Below are positions 47,503 to 61,070 of a DNA stretch of 64,000 nucleotides, one piece after another. The notes beneath the pieces are model-generated. The model was given only the letters and a program-made list of their open reading frames with translations, made no database searches and was not told where the DNA came from. Each line of letters opens with the position of its first letter. The stretch's first letter is position 1. This DNA comes from Bolinopsis microptera (taxonomy: Eukaryota > Ctenophora > Tentaculata > Lobata > Bolinopsidae). The stretch covers positions 13,868,340 through 13,932,339 of the forward strand of contig NC_087081.1 of the NCBI RefSeq assembly GCF_026151205.1, given 5' to 3'. A program made the translations under genes and the position numbers.

Positions 47503-50500
47503 TTCTTCTCATAGTTGAAAACTGTTTATAACAAAACACCGATTACATTGATAACTAAGTTTGTCCTGGTTAGGCCGGAAGAAAATTTTCATTAAGGCCG
47601 TTCGACCACTCGTTTTCTACAGCTCTTTCCTATTTCCCCATTCCCCCCCATGTCCCCGACTTTATCTGCACCACTTTCTCAAGTGGTACGTTATGATAAA
47701 TTTATCTACGGTACTGATGTCTGCTGTTGCTAAAAAATGTTCCTTTATCTTAAATAGGCACACTCTTACAGTGTTCTTGTATTTATCACAGCCGTGATAA
47801 CACTGTACGACTTCCAACATCCTAGGGCCTGAATAGCAGCAGTGAATTAACATCATTCTGTGCTCCCATAAAATAGCAATTGGACCTCATCGTGCATTGT
47901 GCTGAGTGTTGAAATCCATTGCAAAGTCTAACCCCATCCACTTGTAATATAGGACATTTTTCCTTAGACAAGTCTCTTGAAACTCTTCGTTCATTAATCT
48001 TTTAGTGGACTAACAATGTCTCACGTAAGCCTCCCATGCCCCCCCACCCTCCAACAACTCTTTAAGTTCAACCTATGTAAGCCACTTTTTATACCTTGGT
48101 AAATATCGGCACAAAGGTTCTAACTTCAGTCAAAGCAATATGAAATACTCAACAATGATTAGCAAAACTAGACAGTTATTGAATCCAAAACGTTTTGTAA
48201 AAAGTGTACTTTTACATTACGTGAAGCGCCCATATAAACATATAAAGATATAATAGGGAGAATATAAAGTTCACACTTTCTCCTTCTCTTATTTCTCCTT
48301 CATTTCCCACATCCCCTCCTCGTTCAGGGACTGAAATATTCTCTGTTGGCAGCTGTCGGGATACAAAATACATAATGTATGCTGGAGTTTCTTTCTAATA
48401 TCCCATCGGCCCGTTCCTATAGAGTTAGAGATGATTCAGAGTTTCAACAGACAAAAGAAGAACAACAAGTACACTAAATACAATAATACATACCCCGCCT
48501 ACCTTGCACGTCGAGCAAGGGTTTATCAGGTTGGCAGGGACCCCATCTAGAATCCCTAGTTTGTGAGTTAACAGTTTCCCTCCAGTCTTGGCAGTTTCTT
48601 CTCTTCAACCTCACTGGAGTTTTAACGTCAAGTTTAAAGTAGACAACGTCTCTATCTACAGAATCCAAAAGTAAAATATTTTGCCATTCCGATAAGTGTA
48701 GAGGACATGACTAAAGACAATTAATAATCCCTTCTATTAATTTCGGGGGTGTGTTTCACCGCATAGCCAACACTCTTCTCTAGATTTTGGATGCCTTGTG
48801 CGTTGAGGTGCAACGCCAACGATATCCTATCCGTATATCCTATTATGATTTGAATGTCTCTTTAAACTCCATAGCTCTGTCCGAAGAATGCACTGCTGCG
48901 GGAATTTTCGCGAACCTAAAAATATGAGATGAAAATCATATGTTACAACTGTTAACAACTCAAGTAGCTGACGATAATCAGTTTTGACCCATTGCATCTA
49001 GCTATAAAAATTTACTGAATGATAGATTTTTGGTTATCAAAACTAAGTCAGCATTTTTAATTTGAGATTCCAGACCCGAAAGCATTACATTTACCTCTTT
49101 ATCGTGTGCAATAGAATTGAAAATCCAGACCTTGTTGGAAAATCGCGGGCTTAAACTTGGTGGTAATTTCTACCACCAATATAGTCCGGCTGTTCAAAAA
49201 CCTAGTGTCTTCCACACCGTACAAAATCGAGTAAACCTTCTAATGCCTTATTCACTAATGGATGCTATAGTAAACTGTAAAAGAATTATATCAGCCTTTT
49301 GTGATTACACAATACTATATTTCCAGTGTCTAATAATGTTTGATGTTACTGGTGTGCTTAGATACCGATTATAAATAATAATATCCATAAAATTTGATTT
49401 TAATTATTCTAATTCTTCATGTCCTGGCCGTGTTGTTTTAGAGGGTTTGGTGTCATTTAAAAAGTTAAACCGATCATGAAGACAATATCGGAGCATTGTC
49501 TCATTTAAAAACAACGTCCTTCGTTAGCAGCAAAGACATCTTATTCGTCCATGAACTTGAATATCATCATCCGAATTTTTGCAACAACATATTGTGGCAA
49601 AACCACATGGTTTCCACACCCAAAAGACTGATATCCCAGTTCATAAGAAATGATAAAGTTTTCTGTTAACATAGATTGCCTACCTTTCCCTGTGGAAAAC
49701 TTGCGTTCAGAATTGCAGTCTGTTGTACTGAAATCCCGCTTCAGACATGAGTTTGAGCTTGAATTTCCGTATTTTTAACTTAGTAAGGAGGTTTTTATTT
49801 TGATCGTTCGGTTTGACAATGAAACGCGTTAGGAAATGGAGCTCTTATATATTATGTAGGACCATTCAGTCAACCTAAATAAACATAATAAATACATAAT
49901 AAAAAGCATTTTTACGTCATGCTGAACTGTTGCAGTTATAACGTTTTAACTTGAAGACCGCTTTGAAATCTTCGACCCTCAATACTGAACCATTGATTTC
50001 TCCGTCTTTTCAGTCAACCTAAATAAACATAATATATAAATATAAAAAGCATTTTACGTCATGCTGAACTGGGTTCTGTTATAAAACGTTTTAACTTTGA
50101 ATACCGCTTGAAATCTATCGTACCCTCAAATACTGACCATTGAGTTCTCTGTCTTTCAATCAACCTAAATAAACATAATAAGAATAATAATAAAAAGCAT
50201 TTTTACGTCATTGCTGAACTGGGTTGCAGTTATAACGTTTTAACTTTGAATACCGTTTTGAAATCTTCGGACCCTCAATACTGAACCATTGAATTTCTCT
50301 TTCTCTTTTACAAATTATAGTTGAGGGTGCAGGAAGCACCCAGGAAGCATTGCATCACCGGTTTTTTTTGTGAGAAAGATACGGTCGAACTAATGAGTTT
50401 AGAAAAATGGACCTCTGCAGCTGCATAAGGTAGTATTACCTTAATTTAGTGCAGAACGTTGGTTAAAATTCTTTTATAAGTTTATACAACAAACATTACA

Positions 50501-52457
50501 GATGCACTTATTTTGAAAAAAAAATTTACATTTTGAATGCAATTTTATATATTGAGTAATGAGAACAATAGTTTAAAAATTAAAAAAGATATAAAAACGT
50601 GTCCTTACAAAATATCAAAAGTCAAAGTTTCATTAAAAATTTCTTCAAGTCAATAGGTAATCTGTAGCGTTAAAATCTGAGCGTACATGAAATTATTTCA
50701 TATTCCAGCTAGGAATGATGCCTCGTTGTATAACAGCATTCCTTCCTCTGATCAGCTCGGAGGGAAGTGGTATTTTCTATTGACAGTAGCTCAGCATCAG
50801 GTGAGTCAGCTCAGCACACGGAACATATTCAATCTCTTTTGAAGAGGGACTGTTTGTAGAATGCATCCTTAACAAAAGCTTCATTTATTATCTCTGTCGC
50901 TGGCTAAAGCAAAAGTGGTTTTGATCGAACAAAATCAATTTGACAAGGAATATATAAGACCCCACTTCAAAACCATTTTCTAAGGTTCTTAGTAGTTGTC
51001 TAAATCTTCGTCCAAATAAAAATATTCCTGCACGTATACAGTATAACATTGATATTTTGTCCCATAAAAACAACTAATCTCTCAGACCCCGCATACTGGT
51101 AGGATCCATACCTGTCCCTCAGAAACTTGCACTCTAACTATGGTTGACGTTAGCGTTTACACTTTAACAAGCGAACAACACCTACCTTTTATATTCTTAG
51201 TTCCCACCATACGTACACAAGCATCTTATCCTTGCGGCAGGTTCCGAGAATTGATGGTGTTCACCTCCGTCTGCCACGTGCTGGGTGTCCATACCACGGT
51301 AAGAAAAAACATGTATCCACGGTATAATTTCGGATAAAACGTGTAGTTTTCTTCGGTACAAACACGCTTTTCGTAAAAACCGCAAAAGCTGCGTATGTCA
51401 CATCTTAATAGCTCGAACGCTCACATGCCCGACTGCTCCCCAGGTCGGGGCATAGTCGCTCACTTCTAGGCCCTCCGTACCCATTACTTCTTGCCAGCGG
51501 AGGTAGCTCGAACCAATGAAGTGTAAATACTAAGAAGTGTCGTGACGGTCTTTGAACAATAATTTGACGTTTAAATTTCAATAACCACTATCAACTGGTG
51601 TGATTTTAAACAGTCTCTAATTAAGACTGACGATTTGAGATTTAACAGACCTGGGCGGGCAATCAAAAAAGTCTTTGAAACTGTGCCACTCTAACCAGTG
51701 GTGGACGTGTAGCGTTACAACTTTAACATTCCAAAGCTCTCATAGCCAGAAGACACTTTACATTAGCCTGTTCGACTCGTTTTCTACCTCCTATCCCATT
51801 CCGGCATTCCCCATTCCAGGACTTTATGTGGCACTACTTCTACAAGGGCACTATTCGCTCCCTGCCCATCCATTAAATGGATACCCCACTATCCTTTAAA
51901 GACTTTCTTCTTTTTTTAATTTAAAAGATAAACTTCTTGGCCCTGCTTTAAGCTGCCTGATATCTCCTCCAGCAGGTGTATCTTCCTGTAGCAGGTATCC
52001 TCAGCAGGTTCCTCCTGGTTTGGGTACTGTAGTTGGTTCCCTCCTGGTACTTTCTTTAGTGGTACTTTAAGAAATTTTCGTGGCCCTTAGGATCTCGCGG
52101 TTCCTTGTCACGTTGGTTCACGTGGGTTATGTTCTTCAGATTTGGCTCAATTTTACTTGTAACCCGACAACAAAAGGTAATAGGAGTCTTTTCACAATTT
52201 ACTTTCATTTAAAAAAACAGTATAATACAATTACAATGTTAACAGTATTATTAATTAGTAGGTTATAATATAAAATCTTGGTTTAATAAGATAATAAGCT
52301 CAACTTCATCGTACTGAACGTAGTCCAGGAGCCGGCTATAAGAAAATCAGTGAAAACGGCTATTAGCCGTTATAAGCCGGCTATTAGCCGTTTGGGTTAT
52401 CGAAAGTGGTTAAAAGCCGCTATAAGACGGCTATAAGCCGGTTATAAGATATTAACT
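44840..52457 (+). repeat. Left arm of a ~15-kb inverted repeat
   Basis: From near CAGCCCAGACAGAAGCGAGG (44,833) to GATATTAACT (52,448-52,457), the sequence is matched in reverse complement by 52,480-60,010. Check pairs: the poly(A) at 47,482 with the T-run at 57,306-57,325; 49,117-49,330 with 55,540-55,745; 52,448 with 52,489. Paired coordinates sum to nearly constant values (about 104,810-104,940), so there is no large gap. Differences are mostly 1-3 base indels. Apart from the outer LINE, no gene is seen in 47,503-52,457. Confidence 0.9.
49868..50305. repeat. Three tandem ~145-bp repeats (left arm)
   Basis: Each unit carries TCAACCTAAATAAACATAAT, GCATTTTTACGTCATGCTGA, TATAACGTTTTAACTT and CCCTCAATACTGAACCATTG. 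The units differ by small indels. Confidence 0.85.
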
Positions 52458-52640
52458 CAGTTCAGTACGATGAAGTAAAAGTTAATATCTTAAAGCCGCC
52501 TTATAATCCACTTTTTAGTTCCTAAACGGCTATACCGGCTTATAACCGGCTAATACCGTTCGCTGAAATTACTTATAGCCGGCTCCTGACTATTATCGTT
52601 CAGTACGATGAATTTGATTAATTCTTATAACCAAGATTTA
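52290..52640. repeat. Centre of the large inverted repeat
   Basis: Arms meet at GATATTAACT / AGTTAATATC around a 22-base spacer (52,458-52,479). The flanks are rich in CGGCTATAAGCCGG-type small palindromes, and TTCAGTACGATGAA or its complement occurs three times. Confidence 0.85.
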
Positions 52641-55600
52641 ATATTATAACCTACCTAATAAAATACTTTTTAACATTGTAATTGTATACTTAAAAAACTG
52701 TTATTTTTTAAACTGAAAATAAACTTGAAAACGTCTCCCTCTAACCTTTTGTTGTCGGTTACATAAAATTGAGACAATTCTGAAGACATAACCCACTGAC
52801 AACCACGTGACAACGACACCGAGCTCACAAAGGGCCACGAAATTGCTTAAATACCACATAAGAAGTACCCAGGAGAACCAACTACAGTACCCACCCAGGC
52901 GGAACCCTGCTGAGGAAAACCTGCTACTGAAGATACACCTGCTGAGGAGATATCAGGCCACTTAAAGCAGCCAAGAATTTATCTTTTAATTAAAAAAAGA
53001 AGAAAGTCTGTATAGGAAAGTGGGTGTCCATTAATGAGGGCAGGAGCGATAGGTGCAACTTTAGAAGTAGTGCGCACATAAAAGTCCTGAATGGGAATGC
53101 CCGAATGAGTAGGAGGTAGAAAACGAGTCGAACAGCTATGTAAAGTGTCTTTCGCTATGATACTTGGAATGTTTAAAGTGTAACGCTACACGTCCATCCA
53201 CTGGTTAGAGTGGCACAGTTTTCAAAGACTTTTTTGATGCCTCGCCCAGGTCTGTTACATCTCAAATCGTCCAGTCCCTTAATTAGAGACTGTTTAAAAT
53301 CCACACCAGTTGATAGTGGTAAGAAATTATAAACGTCAAAATTATTTCGTACAAAGACCGTTTCACGACACATCTTCAGATTTTAACACCTTCATTGGTT
53401 CGAGCTACCTCCGCTGCAAGAACATGGGTACTAGGCCTAGCAGTGAAGCGACTATGCCCGACTGGTGGATCATTCGGCATGAGAAGCGATCGAGCTATAA
53501 GATAGACATACGCAGCTTTTGCGTTTTCTACGAAAACGTGTTTGTACGAAGAAACTACACGTTTATATCCGAAATAACCGTGACTACATGTTATATTTTC
53601 TTACCGTGTTAGGACCCCAGCACTGCAGACGAGTAACCACCTTCAATTCTCGGACCGGCCGCAGATAGAGCTGTGTACGTCATGGTGGGAACTAAACCAA
53701 TATAAAAAGTAGGTGTTCGCTTGTTATAGTAGTAACGCTACACGTCAACCACCTAGTTTGAGTGGCACAGTTTCTGGAACAGAGTATGACACCTACCATA
53801 TGCGGGGTCTGAGAGAATTAGTTGTTTTAATATTGGACACATATAATGTTATCCTGTTACGTGCAGAATATTTTTATTGACGAAGATTTAGACAACTACA
53901 AAACCTTAGAAAATTGTTGAGTGGGGTCTTATTACCTTGTCAAAAATTGATTTTGTACGATCAAAACCACTTTAGCTTTAGCCGAAGCTGACAGAGATAA
54001 TTAAATGAAAGCTTTTGTTAAGATGCAATTCTACAAAACAGTCCCTCTTCAAATGGAGATTTGTAGTATGTTCCGTGGTCGGAGCCTGAATCACCTGATT
54101 GCTGAGCTACTGTCAAAGAAAATATCACCACTTCCCTCCAGCAGATCAGAAGGAGAATGCTGTTATACAACGAGGGCATCATTCCTACTGGAAATAAAAT
54201 AATTACATGTACGCTCAGAAGTTAACCGCAACAGAATACCTATTGACTGAGATATTTTTTAATGAACTTTGACTTTGATATTTTGTAAGACACGATTTTA
54301 TATCTTTTTTAATTTTTAAACTATTGTTCTCATTACTCAATATATAAAATTGCATCAAAAGTAAAATTTTTTTTTTCAAAATAAGGCACTGTAATGTTTG
54401 TATAAACTTATAAAAGAATTAACCAACATTTCTGCACAAATTTTAAGGTAATACCTACCTATAGGCATCATGGCAGAGGTCAATTGTCTAACTCAATAGT
54501 TCGACCCTTATCATTCTACACCAAAAAACGGTGATGCAATGCTTCCTGGGTGCTTCCCTGCACCCTCAACTATAATTGTAAAAGAAGACAGAGAAATTCA
54601 CTGGTTCATATTGAGGTCCAAATTTCAAAACGGTAGTCCAAAGTTAAAACGTTATAACTGCAACCCAGTTCAGCAATGACGTAAAAATGCTTTTTATTAT
54701 TTATTTATTATGTTTATTTAGGTTGACTGAAAGACAGAGAAACTCAATGGTTCAGTATTGAGGGTCCGAAGATTTCAAAGCGGTATTCAAAGTTAAAACG
54801 TTATAACTGCAACCCAGTTCAGCAATGACGTAAAAATGCCTTTTTTATTATTTATATTAGTATGTATATTAGGGTTGACTGAAAGACAGAGAAACTCAAT
54901 GGTTCAGTATTGAGGGTCCGAAGATTTCAAAGCGGTATTCAAAGTTAAAACGTTATAACTGCAACCCAGTTCAGAAATGACGTAAAAATGCTTTATTGAT
55001 TATTTATTATGATTATTAGGTTGACTGAAGGTCATACATAAGTATATAAAGCTCCATTCCTAACCGTTTCTTGTCAAACCCACGATCAAAATAAAAAAAC
55101 ACTACTAATAAAAATGAAATTCAAGCTCAACTCATGTCAGAGGGATTTCAGGTACAACAGACGCTATTCTAAGCAGTTTTCAACATTTGGAAGCGTAGCA
55201 TCTAAGTTACAGAAACTTTATCATTTCAATGAACAGGGGACAGTCTATGGTGGTGGAAACATGTGGTTTGCACAAAGGTTGTGCAAAATTCGGAGATATA
55301 TCTCAATTTAAAGACAATAAGATGTCTTTGCTGCTAACGAAGGACGTTGTTTTTAAAATGAGAACAATGCTCCGATATCGTCTTCATGATCGGTTTAAAC
55401 TTAAATGACCACCAAACCCTAAAACACACTGCCACATGAAGAAAATTAAACTAATTAAATTCCTTTATATATGATTATTATTTTATAACGGTATCTAAGC
55501 ACACCATAAACATCAAACCTTATTAGACACGGAAATTATAGAATTGTGTAAGCACAAAAGGCTGATATAATTCTTTTACAGTTTAACAATAGCATCCATT

Positions 55601-58600
55601 AAGAGATTAAGCAATAAGAAGGTTACTCGATTTTGTACGGTGTGAAAGAAGACACTATTTGAACAGCGACTATATTATGTGGTAGAAATACACCAAGTTT
55701 TAAGCCCCCGATTTCCACAAGGTCTAGATACTTTCAAATTCTAGGCTACACGATAAAGAGGAAATGTAAATGCTTTTTCGGTCAAGGAATTCAAATTAAA
55801 AATGCTGACTCAGTTTTTATAACCAAAAATCTACCATTCAGTAAAATTTTTTTATAGCTAGATGCAATGGGTCAAGACTGATTATCGGTCAGCTACTTGA
55901 AGTTTTTAACATTGTAACAAATGATAACTCAGCTCATATTTTTAGGTTTCGCATAAAAATTCCCCGCAGTGCTTCTTCGGAACCAGAGCTAATGGAGTTT
56001 TAAAGAGACATTCAAATCATAATACGGATATGACGAAGATTAGCGTTTGGCGTTGCACCACAACGCACAAGGCAATCCAAATTCTAGAGAAGAGAGTTGG
56101 CTATGCGGTGAAACCCACCCCGAATTAATAGAGATTTATATCCTATATCATGTCCCTCCTAACACTTATCGTAATGCAAAATAACTTTTGATTTCAGTAG
56201 AGACGTGTCTTACTCAACTTTTGACCGTTAAAACTCCATGAAGAGAAGAAACTGCCAAGAATGGAGGGAACTGTAAACAAACTAGATTCTAGATGGTCCC
56301 TGCCACCTGATAACCCCTCTCGACGTGCAAGTAGGCGGGGTATGCTATTTATTGTATTTGTGTACTTAGTTTTGTCTTCCTTTTGTCAGTTGAACACTGA
56401 ATCATACTATAACTCACTGAAGGAACGGGCCGATGGGAATATTAGAAAGAAACTTCCGCAACATTATTGTATCTTTTTATCCAGCAGCGACACAGAGAAT
56501 ATTTCAGACCTGAACGGGAGGGAAGTTTGGAGACAATGAAGAAGGAGAAAGTAAGAGAAGAGAAAGTGTGGAACTTTATTCTCCTATTATAGTTTATATG
56601 TTTATATGGCCGATTCCACTAAATGTTAATTACACTTTTTACAACGTTTTGGATTCAATAACCTGTCCTATTTTGCCTAATCATTGTAGAGTATTCATAT
56701 TGCATGAAATGAATTTTAGAACCATTGTGCCGATATTACCAAGGTATTAAAAGGGGCTACATAGTGAACTTTTAAAGAGCGTGTTGAGGTTGCATGGGAG
56801 GATTACGTGAGACATGTTTAGTCCACTAAAAGAATAATGAACGAAAGTTCAAGAAGACTTGTCCAAAGGAAAAATGTACTCATATTACAAGTGACATTGC
56901 AATGGATTAACAACACTCACACAATTGCAAGAGAGGTCCAATCTGCTATTTTATGGAGACAGAATGTTGTTAATTTCACTCTGCTATCAGGCACCAGGTG
57001 TTGGAAGTCGTACAGTGTTATCACGGACTGTGATAAAACTACACGAACACAGTAAGAGTGTGCCTATTTAAGATAACGGAACACTTTTTAGCAACAGCAA
57101 CATCATACCGTAGATAAATTTATCATAACGTACCATTAGAAAGTGGTGCCACATAAAGTCCGGAATGGGGGATGGGGAAAAGAGCTGTAGAAAACGAGTC
57201 CGAAACAGGCTAAGTAAAGTTTTTTTTTTTATCTTCCGGCTAACCAGACAAACTTAGTTAATTCAATGTAATCGGTGTATAAACAGTTTTCAAACTATGA
57301 GAAGAATTTTTTTATTTTTTTTTTATAAAGAAGGCTGGGCCTGGTTGGCCACGAGAGGATAGCATATGAATGCTTTGCCTACCTCTGTGTTGGCAGTCCT
57401 GTGAGGAGATGCAGTGGAATCTAGATGTGTTAAATCAAGGATGATGGTAAGTGTTGGGGGTGTGTCATAGATTAACGCTAAGTGGTGGTTGATTGTGGAG
57501 AGAGAGGCGAAATAAGACGCGTAAATAGTCGCTATTTACACCTGTCCGGGGTCAAATCCTCTGGCACACTACAGCGTTTAGTGTGGTTGTAAAGTTTGAC
57601 AATGGTGGAGATGTGTTGGTGTCGAATATGTCTCACCATGACAGAGAGGTAGTAGTCCGGAAATATTGACCTCTTATTGCGGCAATAGCCGGGCACTGTC
57701 CCGAGAAAGTGTGAACAGTCCCCTCTTCGTCGCCGCATTAGGACAAGCACTTGTGTCTGATGTGCAAATGGTGGTTTAGGTGTGTGTTGAGCTATCAATG
57801 TCCCGTGATGAGTCTACTGCTTTCTATAATTTTGTCTGTTGTTACTGATGTAGTGTTGAGATTTTTGATGATGTTATGTTTTTATGTCCAAGTGTCAGTT
57901 TAGTGTTCCTGGGACCATCAGTAATCCATGATTCTGATTAAGTTTTGTGACCTTGTCGTTGATCATGGCGTTTGATGTAAGAAGTGGAATTGGGCAATTC
58001 AAGTGATTCACTGGTTGTACATTTTTGGCCATCTCGTCCTGCTTGTTCATTACCCCACAATCCAAATGTGTGCAGCTATCCAGCCTGATCTCTAAGGTGT
58101 GAGTGGATCCGCGTGTATTGAGGGTTGCGTATCAGTCCCTCTAGTATCCTACTCCTCGTTGAGGTGAGGATATGGCTGAATAGAGGAGAGACTGCTGACC
58201 ATATGATGATGTGTGTGTTTGTATAAGTGATAGATTTTACAAGCTTCGATGATGGCAGTGATTCTGTTTGATAAACGTGCAATAACAAGAGCATGAATGA
58301 TCTTTCATCTATTGTATGTTGTTTGTTGTCTGTGGTGATAGAATATAACCAGCCCCGCTACTGATTCCTGTCGGACCGTCTGTGTAGCATGATGTTCACT
58401 GGGGATGTTGCGATGTTTTTGGAGTGAGCTATATCCAATGTTGTCAGCTCCAGGAGTGGTGACCGGTGAGCGTCGTTCAAGCATCATGTTGGTATAGATA
58501 GGTTCCTCTCTCTGCTTTGGGTGGTATGTTGAGATCTACCATGAATTGTTTGTTTTGATAGTGGTGTATTGTGATGGATACCTTTTCTGGGGCGATAGTT

Positions 58601-60010
58601 TCCGAGGGTTAGGCTCCATAAGCTTGAAGCCTGGCTGTGCCCTTTGGCTTGCTTCACCTCTCAGAAAAGTATGATCTCTGGAGTGTTTAGTGAGGTGGTT
58701 CAGTGCGATGAAGGGAGTACAAGGCATGGCACAGACATCATTCTCAATGCCAATGCCTGAAACTCGTTTGAACTTCCTCGGCGTTGGTGTCTGTTTTGGG
58801 TTGCTCTAATCCATAAGTCCTACAGCATATATAGAATCGGTCAGATGACAGCGGTGGTACATCCATTTTGCCATGTTTTTAGGGCTCAACCCCAAGTGGG
58901 CCCGACAGCTCTTTCTACATTGCATAAGGGATTCCGTAGCTTTTTTGGTGGTATTGGTGATATGTTCATTGTAATTGAGCTTGCTTCGAAGTCACCTCCT
59001 AGGAATTTGGCAGATATGGATAGACCTATAAGTGGTTTTTACCCACCACCACAGGTCTTAGTGTCCATTTCTTATCCAGTAAACATGTCTATTTGTGTTT
59101 TGAGTGCGCTATGGATAGATCTTTGTTTGGCCACCATTTTTCTATGTGGTTGATGGTTTTTGCGTGTTCTGTTCCAGATGATGTCTAAATCATTCCCCTC
59201 CGCTAGAGAGAGCAGATCGTACCCACCCCTGCAAAAGCTTGCAGAAAACCTGGTAGTCACTGCGAGGTTAGGTTAGGGATGATGTCGTAGATATAAAAGG
59301 AGGAGATATAGAGTAAGTAAAAATAATATAAGGCCCCCCAGAGATCAACGACTACCCCGTTCCTGAGGAAAGGGGAAAGGATGCCGCATGAGGGCACCCA
59401 CCCTCCGGATCCGAACCTTGGTCGACTATCCTTATGATTTAATGTGATGATCTGTTAGTTACCATGTTGAATAATCCATTGTGCTGTGGCCAGATTCCAC
59501 TTTCGTGTCTTGATAGCGTCAGAAATAGCCCTTGAAAGAGACATTAATCAAAGCTCCCTCAATCTAGAAAGACGCCTAGACATATCCTTTCGTTAGCTAT
59601 CCTGCGCTCGATGGTGTGAGTATCTATATGAAGGGCTGCTTCGGTTGAACATCTTTTCTTTTAAAGCCAAATTGTCGTTTGTTGATGACATTAGCGATAT
59701 TAAGGTCGTGTTGCATATGCCACATATCACCTTCCTCCTGTAGTTTTAACATCCTGGAGAGAAGGGTGATAAGTGCGAGAATGACATGGTTGGTTGTATC
59801 AGTTTTTTCCATGCTTTGGGAGAAAGATTCCAAGGGATTCTTTTCCACAAAGTTGGAATGTGTTGTTTCATGATTTTTTGTCATAGGTTCTGGTGATGTC
59901 TTTGATGTGTGTCCAATCTTTCTGTATGATTGATAGGTTTGAGGGTGTCGGTCCAGCAGCTTTCAACGGATCGAAGGATTTTAAGAGCCTCCTCGTCCTG
60001 TCTGGCTGTA
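52480..60010 (-). repeat. Right arm of the ~15-kb inverted repeat
   Basis: Reverse complement of 44,840-52,457 with small indels. Beyond about 60,010 the two sides part: the left flank encodes the CELCQKPAYLQC peptide, the right flank continues as LINE endonuclease. Apart from the outer LINE, no gene is seen. Confidence 0.9.
54590..55035. repeat. Three tandem ~145-bp repeats (right arm)
   Basis: Mirror image of 49,868-50,305: CAATGGTTCAGTATTGAGG, AAGTTAAAACGTTATAACTG, CAGCAATGACGTAAAAATGC, three times. Confidence 0.85.
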
Positions 60011-61070
60011 GATGGATTGAGGAAGGTGGTGGTGATGGTAAGGACCAGTGGAGGCACTGCTGATCAGTGACACTACCTTGAAGTGGGTTGCGTGTCATGA
60101 CCACCAATGTCTCCTCGGCATTTTTGTGATGTCTCCGTTTGTTGTAACGGCTTCTAGTGTATGTTTTTTGTTGTCGTTACTAGGATTTCAGAAGCTTATT
60201 CAACCTTCCGATTCCATAGCAGACTCTGTTTCCTGACAAAAAGTTCTCCAGGCATTACGCCTGGGAGTTGGTTATAAGTCTGTTGTATTGTTTGTTGCTC
60301 TCTCTAAGATCGAGCCACAGGCACAGTCTCTTTTTGCGGGCAGTAATCAAGTTTTTGTCTATTCCCTCTGTGCTTCCCTACTTCTGAGTTAGCCAGGGGG
60401 GGTGCGGACGACTTGAGATGTAAGTTATGGCAACTCCTCGAAGGCTCCTTTAGTGCAGTATTGATTATGTCTAATTTGAGATCAATTTCAGTCGTAGTGT
60501 TGATTTGGTGTTGTTAAGGTGGGTTTATTCGATAGGATCTCATCAAAGCTGTCCCAGTCAGTGTTTTTTGACTAGTCGGATCTGTTGTTGGGTTTCCCTA
60601 TCTTTGGCCCTGTAGTATTTAAACGAACATAATATAGCGATGGTCAGAGTTGGAGTAAAGCCACTAACATGCCAGTTACTAATGAGATCTCCTCCCAACT
60701 GGTTTTGTTATTGTTAATCGATAATTGAGTTGTGGCTCGAGAGTTGAGGAAGGTTGGGGATATCCTTTGTTGGCACATTAACAGCCCTAGGGAGGAGAGA
60801 AAGTCAAGAAGCGCCTCTCCCCTTTTTATTTGCATGCCTTGTTCCCCCAAAGGGGTGTGGTGGAAATGTGTCCGAACCCTATAAGAGCGGGATGTTTTGT
60901 TATCAAATGCGTATTTGCCCTAGAGGTATGTTTCTTGTGGCGTACCGCCCATTTATATCCATGTACTAAGCTGCCAGAAATGAGTTTCTGTCCGAGCTGA
61001 GTTGGATTTATAAAGGCCACTTGAATCGGGTGTTGTGAATTGTGTAAGTTCCAACATTTTACTGGTCAGG
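57306..61070 (-). pseudogene. I/R1-type LINE relic, inverted copy extending to the endonuclease
   Basis: Minus strand: near 61,060-60,830 the frame carries NLHNSQHPIQVAFINPTQL, then KRGEALLDFLSSLGLLMCQQ and PTFLNSRATTQLSI (60,650-60,850), an endonuclease of the APE type. ARRLLKSFDPLKAAGPTPSN-like text (60,000), RT and RNase H remnants follow, then a tail at 57,306-57,325 read as T on plus. Frames break repeatedly. Only the part inside 60,010 is mirrored in the left arm, so this copy is longer at its 5' end. Confidence 0.7.

Noticed and set aside
48474-48668. Short ORFs inside the inverted repeat, such as this one and 56,261-56,539
   Set aside because: The mirrored positions in the other arm are frame-broken, so they are unlikely to be coding.
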